From the NCBI GenBank assembly GCA_018609855.1, contig JAHENU010000063.1, positions 1 to 11,148 on the forward strand: 11,148 nucleotides of DNA. Reading direction: 5' to 3'. Source of the stretch: Candidatus Nanohaloarchaea archaeon (GTDB lineage: Archaea; Nanohalarchaeota; Nanosalinia; Nanosalinales; JAHENU01). The notes beneath the pieces were generated by a model. The model did no database searches, was not told where the DNA came from, and saw nothing but the letters and a program-made list of their open reading frames with translations. Positions 1-7,447 of this stretch are shown here, piece after piece (the stretch's first letter is position 1; every line of letters starts with the position of its first letter). The translations under genes were made by a program, and so were the position numbers.

Positions 1-1167
1 AGAGGTTGGGCGATAATGGGTTGTGCCATCACCAAGTTGTCCTTTCTCATTCTTTCCCCAACAGCGTACTGTACCGGTTGAAAGCGATGCGCATGTATGT
101 GAACCTCCTGCATCCATACCCGTAACTGAGGCATTATTAAGTACAGAATCCATGCCAACGACGGTCACAGGGATACTGCTGTCTTCTGTGTTATTATTGC
201 CGAGCTTGCCACGGCGATTATCGCCCCAACAACGCACAATTTTGTTTGCAAGTACAGCACAGACATGGCCAGTACCGGCGGTTATTTCGGTAACAGACGT
301 CAGATAGGGCACAAAAGTAGATGAAATTTGTTGGGAGGCAATGTTATCATATATTTTACCTGCTCTATTGTCTCCCCAACATTGTACACTGCCGTTAAGA
401 AAGGCCGCACAGGTGTAACCAGGACCCGTGGCGATGTCAGAAACGTTGATAACTCCTTGTATAATATGCGGTAAACGTTGATCAGTAAAATGCCTATCTT
501 TTAGTTCTCCAAATGTATTTGAGCCCCAACAGGATATAGAGGTGTTGGTGAGAAGGGCGCAGGAATGAGCTGTGCTCATAGACACGTGTTGTGCATTGGT
601 AACATTTGGCACTAGCATAGGCCTCTGTCTGCTAATGTTAGACCCATCACCAAGTTGACCAAATTCGTTAGATCCCCAGCAACTTACACTACCATTGACA
701 TGGACGGCACACGTTTGTTTGAAATGTGCTGCAATATCAGTAACGTTAGTAAGAGAAGACACTCGCACAGGAACTCGACTAACCTCCGTGGCATTAGCGC
801 CAAGTTGGCCATCTCTGTTGCTGCCCCAGCATTTGACACCGCCATTGTCAAGACGAACACATGTATGACTATCGCCTGCTACAATTTCAACAGCCTGTGT
901 TATGCCTAATACTTTAACCGGTGTCTGTATCACGTGAGATGCATTGCTTCCAACCTCTCCATTAAAATTACTACCCCAGCAGCGGACGCTACCGTCAGAA
1001 AATACGGCACAAGAATGTTCATCTCCCACGGCAACGTCTTTGACAGGAACTGTAGCGCTGGTTGTGTCCACACCGGTCACAATGGCGATATTACCGCCTA
1101 TGCCGATTAGTAAAAAAATACAGCAGAGCACACTATATCTATAGAATTCGCTCCTTTCAAATATCAT
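1..1167 (-). CDS. Secreted or membrane-anchored RCC1-like repeat (beta-propeller) protein, 3' end cut by window edge
   Basis: The minus strand reads without a stop from ATG 1167 to base 1 (389 codons, no stop reached). Residues about 13-30 form a hydrophobic segment after a short charged N-terminus, so the protein is probably exported or anchored. Seven RCC1-like repeats follow, each with the pattern C-x9-CWG-x-N-x2-G and often QLG. The CWG cysteines are residues 63, 113, 163, 213, 263, 313 and 369, so the first six are exactly 50 residues apart and the last has a 6-residue insertion. Each has a partner cysteine ten residues earlier, giving seven regular pairs that could form disulfides outside the cell (inference). 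RCC1 repeats build seven-bladed propellers used in binding; the ligand here is unknown. Blades 4 and 5 have lost the final LG. The ATG lies about 24 nt after a TATA-like box, so it is preferred over the GTG at 1131 inside the hydrophobic segment. Confidence 0.88.
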   Translation of the reverse strand, partial: MIFERSEFYRYSVLCCIFLLIGIGGNIAIVTGVDTTSATVPVKDVAVGDEHSCAVFSDGSVRCWGSNFNGEVGSNASHVIQTPVKVLGITQAVEIVAGDSHTCVRLDNGGVKCWGSNRDGQLGANATEVSRVPVRVSSLTNVTDIAAHFKQTCAVHVNGSVSCWGSNEFGQLGDGSNISRQRPMLVPNVTNAQHVSMSTAHSCALLTNTSISCWGSNTFGELKDRHFTDQRLPHIIQGVINVSDIATGPGYTCAAFLNGSVQCWGDNRAGKIYDNIASQQISSTFVPYLTSVTEITAGTGHVCAVLANKIVRCWGDNRRGKLGNNNTEDSSIPVTVVGMDSVLNNASVTGMDAGGSHTCASLSTGTVRCWGKNEKGQLGDGTTHYRPTS

Positions 1168-1186
1168 GCCTCAATAGCGTATTCTC

Positions 1187-1194
1187 TATTTATA
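1187..1194 (-). promoter_or_regulatory. TATA-like box for the RCC1-like gene
   Basis: Read on the minus strand the site is TATAAATA, centred about 24 nt upstream of the ATG at 1167. That spacing would place the transcription start at or next to the start codon (leaderless mRNA). The box sits in the 46-base gap after nth, so the RCC1-like gene may have its own promoter rather than depending on nth read-through. Confidence 0.55.
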
Positions 1195-1213
1195 CATGTA
1201 ATTACAAAATGAA

Positions 1214-1888
1214 CTAGCGTTGAGAAACGCTCTCTTGTTGCTGCTGATAATACGCACAATACTGCTGCAATGGACACCGGGAACAGTGGGGGGTTGGTGC
1301 TTTACACACCTCGCGTCCGTGCTGGATTAGCAGCATATGAAACGGGTATGCCAGTGTATCAGGCACTTTTTCCTCTAGATCTTCTTGCGCCTTATCCCTG
1401 TCTTTTTCTGCAGTCAGTCCAATTCGGGTGGCCACTCGGTACACATGTGTGTCAACCGGAAAGGTATTCATGTCGAATCTGAAATTCAAAATAACTGCGG
1501 CAGATTTCATACCAATGCCCGGCAGCGCGGTCAGCCAGTTCATCGCCTCTTGTTTGGACGTATGTGTGATAAAATCCAAGGTCAATTCGCCTCGTTCGTC
1601 TTTAATTCTTTGCAGAATATCCTGAATCCGCTTGGCCTTCATGTTATAGTGGCCCGAAGTATAAATAGTCTGTGCTAATTCATCTCTCGGTGCATTGAGA
1701 ATTTCTTCAGCAGAGGAATATTTTTCCATTAACTGTGCATAGGCCTTGTCCCGATTCTTGTCATTAGTATTTTGGGAGAGGATTGTGTGTATTAAGAAAA
1801 GAACTGGATCCATGTCTATTTTTTCCTTCTTTGGCTTTCCGTATGTTTCTGAAAGAATGTGGTTAATCTTTTCGATACGTTCGACCAT
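1214..1888 (-). CDS. nth: Endonuclease III (DNA glycosylase/AP lyase) with [4Fe-4S] cluster motif
   Basis: This 224-residue protein has the full endonuclease III layout. The N-terminal helical region carries ILSQNTND (residues 36-43). A helix-hairpin-helix, LPGIGMKSA (122-130), holds the catalytic lysine K128. The VDTH motif (145-148) holds the catalytic aspartate D146. The C-terminal cluster loop is C195-x6-C202-x2-C205-x5-C211. Family members remove oxidised pyrimidines and cleave the abasic site in base excision repair. The length is close to the usual 210-220, with a short glutamine-rich tail after the cluster. The substrate range could lean toward other members of the superfamily, but the K/D pair supports a bifunctional glycosylase/lyase. 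The ATG at 1888 lies about 27 nt after an AT-rich box, and I see no Shine-Dalgarno sequence. All motifs and the cluster are intact. Confidence 0.95.
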   Translation of the reverse strand: MVERIEKINHILSETYGKPKKEKIDMDPVLFLIHTILSQNTNDKNRDKAYAQLMEKYSSAEEILNAPRDELAQTIYTSGHYNMKAKRIQDILQRIKDERGELTLDFITHTSKQEAMNWLTALPGIGMKSAAVILNFRFDMNTFPVDTHVYRVATRIGLTAEKDRDKAQEDLEEKVPDTLAYPFHMLLIQHGREVCKAPTPHCSRCPLQQYCAYYQQQQESVSQR

Positions 1889-1910
1889 GGGACACTATGT
1901 TTGACTGTTT

Positions 1911-1920
1911 TTATATATAA
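1911..1920 (-). promoter_or_regulatory. TATA-like box for nth
   Basis: TTATATATAA is a perfect palindrome centred about 27 nt upstream of the nth ATG at 1888. It lies in the 69-base gap after the antiporter gene. The spacing fits a leaderless transcript. Confidence 0.55.
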
Positions 1921-1957
1921 TCTCTTATCACGGAGTTTTAAAATTTGAAGTGATGAA

Positions 1958-3163
1958 TTATCCTTCATAAGCCACACCCCATCTCACCAACAAATTCGAA
2001 AACAATGCGGGCACGATGAATTTAAAGGCGATACTTGAGACAATGAGAACAGAAAAAAGCTCTGAGCCAATGAGGGCATTTTCCTGCATGATTTTTAACA
2101 GAACAATGGAAGTACTAAACCGAACAGAAAGGCCAACTCCCAGAAGTAAGGACTTGTGGACGCCAAGTTCTTTGTGTGCAGCAATGTAACTCCCAATCAG
2201 TTTCGCGCCTTTAGAAACCGCCACTACTAAAACAATTGCTATGAGATATGCCAAAATCGGTGAAAGTCCAAATAAGGACATTTGTGTCGTAGTTAATTCA
2301 ACAGAACTACCTACCCATAGAAAGAAAATTGGTGCAAAGAAGCCATATGCCATGGCTTTTACTTCAGTTTCGATAAACTGAATACGCTGTTTTGGAATAA
2401 AGTTTCCAAGAGCAACACCTGCCAATAAAGCTGCTAAAGGAGTGGTTTCTGCAATATTGCCAATCCCCAGAAACAAAAAGACGATCATCATTACAAAGAA
2501 AAATAGTGACTCAATGCTAGGTATGTTGAATTTATGACCTTTTGTATTAATTTTTGTCAGGCCTCCTGCCAAGAGGAAAATAAGCAATAAAGAGCCGATA
2601 ATCCCTGCAACACTTATGCCTCCGTGAATTTGAGAACCCACCAGCACAACTACAATCATAAGGACTATCATTTCAATAATATCGTCCAATGTGCCTACTC
2701 CTATTAGTGTTTCGCCCAATCTAGTATTAATAATTTTGAATTCGTCAAGAATTGGCACAAGCATGGCTTCACCTACCGTGGCGAACGAGGCAGCTACTAA
2801 AAGAGCTATGAGCCATTGCGTGCCAAAAATAAAATGAACAAGCACTGTACCAAGTGCTGCTTCTAGTAAAATAATTATTGTTGTTGACTTGGCAATAAAT
2901 TTGCCCTGTTTTTTAATGGAATTAAGATTGATCTCAAATCCAATTATAAAAAGCAGAAAATACATGCCCAGATTCGCCAGAAAGGTAAACGTATCTGTGT
3001 TAATTATATCCTCTAGGAATGGTAAGACTGGTGCTAAAAAATGAATGAAAATACCAAGAAAAAGAGCAGCAAAAATCCATGGAATTCTAATTTTCTCTAA
3101 AACCATCCCTACCAAAAATATGAAGAGGAATGCGGCGCTTAGGAAGAGGAAAAGATTAACCAT
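1958..3163 (-). CDS. CPA2-type cation:proton antiporter (Kef/NapA-like membrane domain)
   Basis: This is an integral membrane protein of 401 residues, hydrophobic from end to end with roughly a dozen probable helices. Signature stretches of monovalent cation:proton antiporter-2 proteins are visible: LGMYFLLFIIGFEINL near residue 66, GTLDDIIEM near 157 containing the acidic pair D160-D161 (the ion-binding DD typical of electrogenic CPA2 members), and FFLWVGSSVEL near 280. There is no C-terminal RCK/TrkA-N nucleotide-binding domain, so it is the bare transporter domain, unlike full KefB/KefC. It likely exchanges Na+ or K+ for H+ to regulate pH or ion balance; the cation cannot be told from sequence. 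The frame extends upstream to a TTG at 3214, but ATG 3163 begins right before the first helix and lies 26 nt from a TATA-like box, so I prefer it. Confidence 0.88.
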   Translation of the reverse strand: MVNLFLFLSAAFLFIFLVGMVLEKIRIPWIFAALFLGIFIHFLAPVLPFLEDIINTDTFTFLANLGMYFLLFIIGFEINLNSIKKQGKFIAKSTTIIILLEAALGTVLVHFIFGTQWLIALLVAASFATVGEAMLVPILDEFKIINTRLGETLIGVGTLDDIIEMIVLMIVVVLVGSQIHGGISVAGIIGSLLLIFLLAGGLTKINTKGHKFNIPSIESLFFFVMMIVFLFLGIGNIAETTPLAALLAGVALGNFIPKQRIQFIETEVKAMAYGFFAPIFFLWVGSSVELTTTQMSLFGLSPILAYLIAIVLVVAVSKGAKLIGSYIAAHKELGVHKSLLLGVGLSVRFSTSIVLLKIMQENALIGSELFSVLIVSSIAFKFIVPALFSNLLVRWGVAYEG

Positions 3164-3183
3164 ATATACTCTATTTGTTCCTG

Positions 3184-3194
3184 TGATAAATATG
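3184..3194 (-). promoter_or_regulatory. TATA-like box for the antiporter gene
   Basis: Read on the minus strand the site is CATATTTATCA, centred 26 nt upstream of ATG 3163. It supports that start over the longer TTG start at 3214, which would require transcription to begin much further upstream. Confidence 0.45.
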
Positions 3195-3222
3195 TTGTTC
3201 TTTACCAATTCCAATACATGAC

Positions 3223-3233
3223 TTTTTAAAAAT
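3223..3233 (+). promoter_or_regulatory. TATA-like box for the 3252 gene
   Basis: TTTTTAAAAAT is centred about 24 nt upstream of ATG 3252 and lies in the divergent gap shared with the antiporter gene. AGGTGA at 3241-3246, five bases before ATG 3252, also looks like a Shine-Dalgarno sequence. If the message is leaderless, that AGGTGA would lie outside it, so only one of the two signals need be real. Both support the same start codon. Confidence 0.45.
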
Positions 3234-3251
3234 AGTTATTAGGTGAAGTAT

Positions 3252-4331
3252 ATGAATGAGAATACAACAGAACCGACAACAGAAAGAGTCTATATGGGAG
3301 AAGTGCCTACACATCTGAAAGATGATGGCACGTTAGCCACCAACTTCATATTTATTGAACCTATGTCCCCTGGCAAAATAGCTCCTCTGTCGTATTCAGA
3401 ATATTTTCTACATCATGGCGACTCTGTGCCACAATATGAAATCATAGCTTTGACCTATCAGGAAGAACCAACTGCTGATTACAACATTGATACAATACAG
3501 TTGTATCTTACTGACAGTGGAGAAACGGGAGCTAAATTTAACAATGAAACAGATGAGACGCCACCAGATATAAGTGAAGTACCGCGAGTACTACAGGATT
3601 TCAGGGAAGGACCAGCTGAATTACGGGGGAATGGCATGGAAGATACATTAAACAGGAAAATACATCACGAAATACGAAAAAGATATCAGCACATTATAAC
3701 AGAAGAAGAGCTTGCACACCATTTTAACATCTCAAGTAATCCTATAAAACACTTTGATATTTCTGAAGAATTCAAAGAATTAAGAAGACAACGTCAACAA
3801 CATCATTACGATGTAGAGGAAGAGAAACAGAATGCAAGTGTATTGCAATGGTGGTTACAACCTCACAGAATGATTTGGCCAATTTTAGGGGTTGTTGCTC
3901 TAGGAGGTGCCGCCTACGCGAGACAAGAAGGTATTGATATTCTTCATGTGCCAGGCGATTTTAATATCCCCTATGTAGAAGCGTTAGTTGCTGGTACGCA
4001 TTTATACATGGATAGAGTTCGTCGAAGACAGCAAGACAGAGCCAATAAGACGCTGTATCAAAACGAAACTGAGCGATATTTGTTCGATTGGATGCAAGAG
4101 GAATTAGAGACTTTCAATTTACAGGCTCAAACGCTGTCTCAGGCATTTGATAATGCATCAGTCCGATTCCAGTATGTACCAGAGGTTGCACATATTGTAC
4201 AGAAAGCGGAATCGAATCACAGTCAGCACACTCCCCTCAACGATACTAAATTGCGACAAGATGTAGAGGAATTATATCAGGAATTTATGTTTGACAGTGT
4301 ATCAGAAAGTGTGAAATTCAAAGATGAATAA
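3252..4331 (+). CDS. Unrecognised protein with one central membrane segment
   Basis: I do not recognise this 359-residue protein. Its N-terminal half (to about 205) is hydrophilic and acidic, with many E, D, T and Q residues and a strongly charged helical stretch near 175-195. A single hydrophobic segment (about 208-223, IWPILGVVALGGAAYA) is preceded by WWLQPHR. Another weaker apolar patch lies near 240-252, followed by a basic RVRRRQQ cluster and then a helical, Q/E-rich C-terminal part of about 100 residues. The basic cluster after the membrane segment suggests the C-terminal part is cytoplasmic if there is only one span (inference). There is no cleavable signal peptide and no catalytic motif that I can identify. 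The frame opens at GTG 3243, but ATG 3252 has better spacing from both the AGGTGA and the TATA-like box. It is divergent from the antiporter and converges, 15 bases apart, on the next gene. Confidence 0.75.
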   Translation: MNENTTEPTTERVYMGEVPTHLKDDGTLATNFIFIEPMSPGKIAPLSYSEYFLHHGDSVPQYEIIALTYQEEPTADYNIDTIQLYLTDSGETGAKFNNETDETPPDISEVPRVLQDFREGPAELRGNGMEDTLNRKIHHEIRKRYQHIITEEELAHHFNISSNPIKHFDISEEFKELRRQRQQHHYDVEEEKQNASVLQWWLQPHRMIWPILGVVALGGAAYARQEGIDILHVPGDFNIPYVEALVAGTHLYMDRVRRRQQDRANKTLYQNETERYLFDWMQEELETFNLQAQTLSQAFDNASVRFQYVPEVAHIVQKAESNHSQHTPLNDTKLRQDVEELYQEFMFDSVSESVKFKDE

Positions 4332-4346
4332 ACACAGCGCTACGCA

Positions 4347-5495
4347 TCATTCTAGCAAATGTCGTATTTCCTGTATAGTTTGTATGTTATCAAGTATTGT
4401 GTCTTCTCCTTTTTCCGACCACATATAGCGTAAAGGTTGTACCGACAGCGTATCTAAATGCAGGTGTGCAGACGACCCCTGTTCTGCCACAGCTTTTTCT
4501 GCTGCCGTTACAACTGCTTTTGTGGGAGCATAGACACCACCGGCTACAAGAGGAAAACGGCCATCATCGTCCTGAACCGATCGTAGAGCGAGAAGAGAGG
4601 GATCTCCACGAGATTTCAAGGATCCTAATAACACATTATCTACATACACTAGTGTAACAGATTCCTTGTTTTCTGTAATCGAAGATGAAAGTGATTCTAT
4701 AGCATTATGGTGATATGTAGACATAAGTTTACAAAGTCCAACATACTGATCCACATACCGCACTGATTGAACTCTGTCTGATGTATGTCGTCCAGGATCA
4801 TCCATCGCTGCCTCAATATATGCAGCATAGTGAGTAGGTAGTGTCTTTGGCGACAGTCGTGCTAATGCGGGCAATGTCTGGGCTGTAGCAGTGACTTGCG
4901 TGTGAAGATATTCTAAAAACCGTGGTGAATTTACAAATTGAGATACCAATTCATCCATATAAAGAGCTAAAGCATGGCTGGCAGCCGGACTACTGTCTGG
5001 CACCATTTGAGTAAGCATTGCCGTTTGTTCCTCGTCAGACAGAATTTCTTCTAATAAAGGCATATATTGCAACGTCCGACGAAGCTGTACTACATCATCT
5101 GTAGAAGCTGCTGCCACAAACCAACTCCGGCTGTCAAAATTATGCGGAATCAACCCCAGAAAGGCCGGTAATAATTCGATAGCAGCATCAGATGACATCG
5201 CAGACACATTATCTTCTGTATTATCGACCGTACCATGGTAGGCAGTATGATAAATTAACTGCTCCAGTGTTGATTGTTGATTCGTATAGTTCAAATAGTG
5301 CGTTATCGCATAATTGTGCAGTTGCGTTAACACACCCTGCGCCTCCCACGGTCTATATCCATCACGCTCAAATAGTTGGCCAAAATGTACGTACTGATCC
5401 TCTAAGAACTGAGTCACGTCGTCTTTATCCGGTATAAGCCCTTCCGATTCACAATAGTGGCCAATGATAGAAAGACTGTCTATTTCCTCTTCCAT
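4347..5495 (-). CDS. Unrecognised soluble, mostly helical protein
   Basis: I do not recognise this 382-residue protein. It has no signal peptide or membrane segment. Composition and spacing suggest an alpha-helical fold rich in Q, T, S, H and Y, with several acidic stretches (for example the first 30 residues and DDDGR near 308). The C-terminal third has a more strand-like character (VTLVYVDNVLLGSL near 280; FPLVAGGVYAP near 313), so a separate C-terminal domain is possible. No nucleotide-binding, metal-binding or nuclease motif is apparent. The start ATG at 5495 lies about 27 nt from a TATA-like box. It ends 15 bases from the convergent membrane-protein gene and starts 59 bases from the divergent DRG gene. 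Its long open frame and clean promoter spacing argue for a real gene; its function is unknown. Confidence 0.75.
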   Translation of the reverse strand: MEEEIDSLSIIGHYCESEGLIPDKDDVTQFLEDQYVHFGQLFERDGYRPWEAQGVLTQLHNYAITHYLNYTNQQSTLEQLIYHTAYHGTVDNTEDNVSAMSSDAAIELLPAFLGLIPHNFDSRSWFVAAASTDDVVQLRRTLQYMPLLEEILSDEEQTAMLTQMVPDSSPAASHALALYMDELVSQFVNSPRFLEYLHTQVTATAQTLPALARLSPKTLPTHYAAYIEAAMDDPGRHTSDRVQSVRYVDQYVGLCKLMSTYHHNAIESLSSSITENKESVTLVYVDNVLLGSLKSRGDPSLLALRSVQDDDGRFPLVAGGVYAPTKAVVTAAEKAVAEQGSSAHLHLDTLSVQPLRYMWSEKGEDTILDNIQTIQEIRHLLE

Positions 5496-5518
5496 ATGTA
5501 GCGGGTTGAAAAGGAATA

Positions 5519-5526
5519 CTTAAAAG
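5519..5526. promoter_or_regulatory. Near-palindromic TATA-like element between the divergent 5495 and DRG genes
   Basis: The site reads CTTAAAAG on plus and CTTTTAAG on minus. It is centred about 27 nt upstream of the minus-strand ATG at 5495 and about 32 nt upstream of the plus-strand DRG ATG at 5555. The minus assignment fits a leaderless start. For DRG it would give a leader of only a few bases. A second AT-rich run at 5532-5547 lies too close to the DRG ATG for a standard leaderless promoter. Confidence 0.35.
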
Positions 5527-5554
5527 TGATGAAAATAAATAATATAACGATATT

Positions 5555-6658
5555 ATGAGTGATGATAAAACCCAACAACGCATTGAAGAACTGCAGGAAC
5601 AGCTCAGGAATACACCAGTGAATAAAGGCACTGAGAAAGACAGGGCCAGAATTAAGGCACAGATCGCTAAATTACAGGAGAGACAACAGCAACAGGCAAA
5701 GAAAGGAGGTGCACGGGGATATGGGTATGGTTTGCGAAAGCAAGGTGATATGACTGTCTGTCTTGTGGGATATCCTTCCACTGGCAAATCTACGCTACTC
5801 AATAGCTTGACAGATGCAGAATCTGAAGTCGGCGACTACGCTTTTACCACGCTATCCGTTGAACCTGGTGTATTGCATCTGAATGGTGCAACAATTCAAA
5901 TTTGGGATGTACCTGGCTTGATTGAGGGAGCATCACTCGGCAAAGGTCGTGGTAAGGAAGTGATTAGTGTAGTGAGAAACGCCGACCTGTTAATCATTCT
6001 GACCGATCCATATCGTTTAGAGGCTATAGAGACATTATATGCTGATTTATATACAGCAGGTCTTCGACTCAATACTAGGCCGCCTGATGTAAAAATACAC
6101 AAAACAGATAAAGGTGGCATTAATATTTCAGCAACGGTATCTTTAGAAGTGGATGAAGAGTCACTCAAAGACGTGTGTAGAGAGTATGGATTAACCAACG
6201 CAGATATTACAATACGCGAACATATTTCGATTGATGAGTTTGTCGACGCCCTGGCCGATAATAGAGTCTATATGCCATGTATTCTTACTGTCAATAAAAT
6301 TGATGAAATCAACCAGTCATATCTTGAAACACTGCAACAGCAATATCCGTCAGCGATATTTCTATCCGCACAAACAGGCACACATATCGAGCAATTGAAA
6401 TCAACGATTTGGAGCTATTCTGGCCTCATTACTGCGTATATGAAAAAAATAGGCGAAGAGCCTGACTACGATGAACCTTTGGTAGTAAAACAAGGAGTGA
6501 CGATTGAGGGGGCGTGCAGCCAAATCCACAAAGATTTTGTAAAACGATTCAAATATGCTCGCATTTGGGGGCCTTCAGCAGCATTTCCAGAACAGACTGT
6601 AGGCAAAGATCATACGCTACAAGACGGTGATGTGGTAGAATTGCACTTCTATAGATAA
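5555..6658 (+). CDS. DRG-family GTPase (Obg superfamily, TGS domain)
   Basis: This 367-residue protein has the normal archaeal/eukaryotic DRG architecture and length. A charged, coiled N-terminal region (about 5-50) leads into the GTPase domain. G1 is GYPSTGKST (72-80). The G2 threonines are at 98-99 in DYAFTTL. G3 is DVPG (118-121), followed by the glycine-rich GLIEGASLGKGRG (121-133) typical of Obg-like proteins. G4 is NKID (247-250) and G5 is SAQTG (271-275). An inserted segment between G3 and G4 (about 150-240) matches the DRG-specific region, and a TGS domain ends the protein (about 303-367). Eukaryotic relatives Rbg1/Rbg2 (DRG1/DRG2) associate with ribosomes and help stalled translation; a ribosome-linked role here is by homology. 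All G motifs are intact. An unrecognised gene follows 53 bases downstream on the same strand. Confidence 0.95.
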   Translation: MSDDKTQQRIEELQEQLRNTPVNKGTEKDRARIKAQIAKLQERQQQQAKKGGARGYGYGLRKQGDMTVCLVGYPSTGKSTLLNSLTDAESEVGDYAFTTLSVEPGVLHLNGATIQIWDVPGLIEGASLGKGRGKEVISVVRNADLLIILTDPYRLEAIETLYADLYTAGLRLNTRPPDVKIHKTDKGGINISATVSLEVDEESLKDVCREYGLTNADITIREHISIDEFVDALADNRVYMPCILTVNKIDEINQSYLETLQQQYPSAIFLSAQTGTHIEQLKSTIWSYSGLITAYMKKIGEEPDYDEPLVVKQGVTIEGACSQIHKDFVKRFKYARIWGPSAAFPEQTVGKDHTLQDGDVVELHFYR

Positions 6659-6711
6659 TATGGTACAGCACTATAGAACAAAAAAGTGATCGATGGCGAG
6701 GACTGAAAGTA

Positions 6712-7437
6712 ATGTACCAACAAATTCCAGGGAATGTGAAACAGTGTAGTCCGTATGCAAGTTTGGATTCAGCTGGCGGAAAGGGAAAAGATTGGCTCAT
6801 AGTAAAAGACGGTATATTTGTCGATGAACCAAAAACATATAGACTCCATACCTTTACAGAACAGCGGGATGCAGAATCATTACCGACATATTTTCCGGGA
6901 ACAATATGTGGCACAATACACGATGCAACTACACAAAACTCCTTGCAAACACTGGCGCTCACTTACGGTATTTTGTGGATGCTCCGCGGAGCTGATTGGG
7001 AAGCATATCAGGAAAAATATCCTCAATTATTGGAATTAGTAAAGGAGGTAAACACCCACTCACAACGATTCCATACAGCATTAAATGGAGCGCAATATAC
7101 TGCTTCTCCAAAAACACATACTGGCCCTTCCCATCTCATTGGCGATTTCATCTACGCAGCATATACACTCCAGGGTGAAGATCGGTTACCAACTGATGAG
7201 CAACGACTTCGATGTGTGTTGCCCCTGTCTGCAGAAACTATCAAAAGCACACTTAGTATTTTGTATAAAGAAGCGCCTATGACCCAGTATAAAAACGGAG
7301 AAGAACGTATTATTCAAATCACTGATGCGTCTGCACTAAAAGATGTGTGTAGCGGCTCTCTTACCGAACAAGCTGAGGCCCTCGCCGGACCTGCAGCACA
7401 CATGCATGAATGGATAAAAGAAATAGAAATTATATAA
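6712..7437 (+). CDS. Unrecognised protein encoded between DRG and ychF
   Basis: I do not recognise this 241-residue soluble protein. It has no signal peptide or obvious membrane span; a short apolar stretch (about 78-91, ALTYGILWML) is more likely a buried helix. The N-terminal 45 residues look strand-rich and glycine-containing (SAGGKGKDW near 20-28). The middle is helical (95-125). The C-terminal half is mixed and ends in a short acidic helix. Three cysteines beyond residue 60 (66, 168, 213) do not form a metal-site pattern. It begins 53 bases after the DRG stop on the same strand, so co-transcription is possible. A weak GAGG at 6699-6702 is the only candidate ribosome-binding signal before the ATG. 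The frame stays open upstream past the DRG stop without another ATG in frame. It converges on ychF with a 10-base gap. Confidence 0.72.
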   Translation: MYQQIPGNVKQCSPYASLDSAGGKGKDWLIVKDGIFVDEPKTYRLHTFTEQRDAESLPTYFPGTICGTIHDATTQNSLQTLALTYGILWMLRGADWEAYQEKYPQLLELVKEVNTHSQRFHTALNGAQYTASPKTHTGPSHLIGDFIYAAYTLQGEDRLPTDEQRLRCVLPLSAETIKSTLSILYKEAPMTQYKNGEERIIQITDASALKDVCSGSLTEQAEALAGPAAHMHEWIKEIEII

Positions 7438-7447
7438 CACGCATTGT

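Noticed and set aside
1..1000. 150-base periodic DNA repeat considered as a CRISPR or minisatellite array
   Set aside because: The period is exactly 50 codons and conservation follows protein motifs (C-x9-CWG) rather than DNA identity, so it is a coding repeat.
23..1144. Several plus-strand open frames (for example 23-307, 655-909, 944-1144)
   Set aside because: They lie antisense to the RCC1-like gene, whose minus-strand frame is open throughout with seven clear repeats. The plus frames show no motifs.
3164..3214. Upstream TTG start for the antiporter (17 extra residues)
   Set aside because: The extension is hydrophilic, overlaps the TATA-like box at 3184-3194, and leaves the better-spaced ATG 3163 unused.
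5449..5802. Minus-strand 117-codon frame with a cysteine-rich, hydrophobic middle that resembles a small membrane protein
   Set aside because: It is antisense to the N-terminus of DRG. Its C/S/L-rich stretch is the complement of the DRG Q/K/E-rich coiled region, and it also overlaps the start of the 5495 gene.
6549..6962. Minus-strand 137-codon frame across the DRG end and the 6712 gene
   Set aside because: It is antisense to two well-supported plus-strand genes, and no family features are visible.
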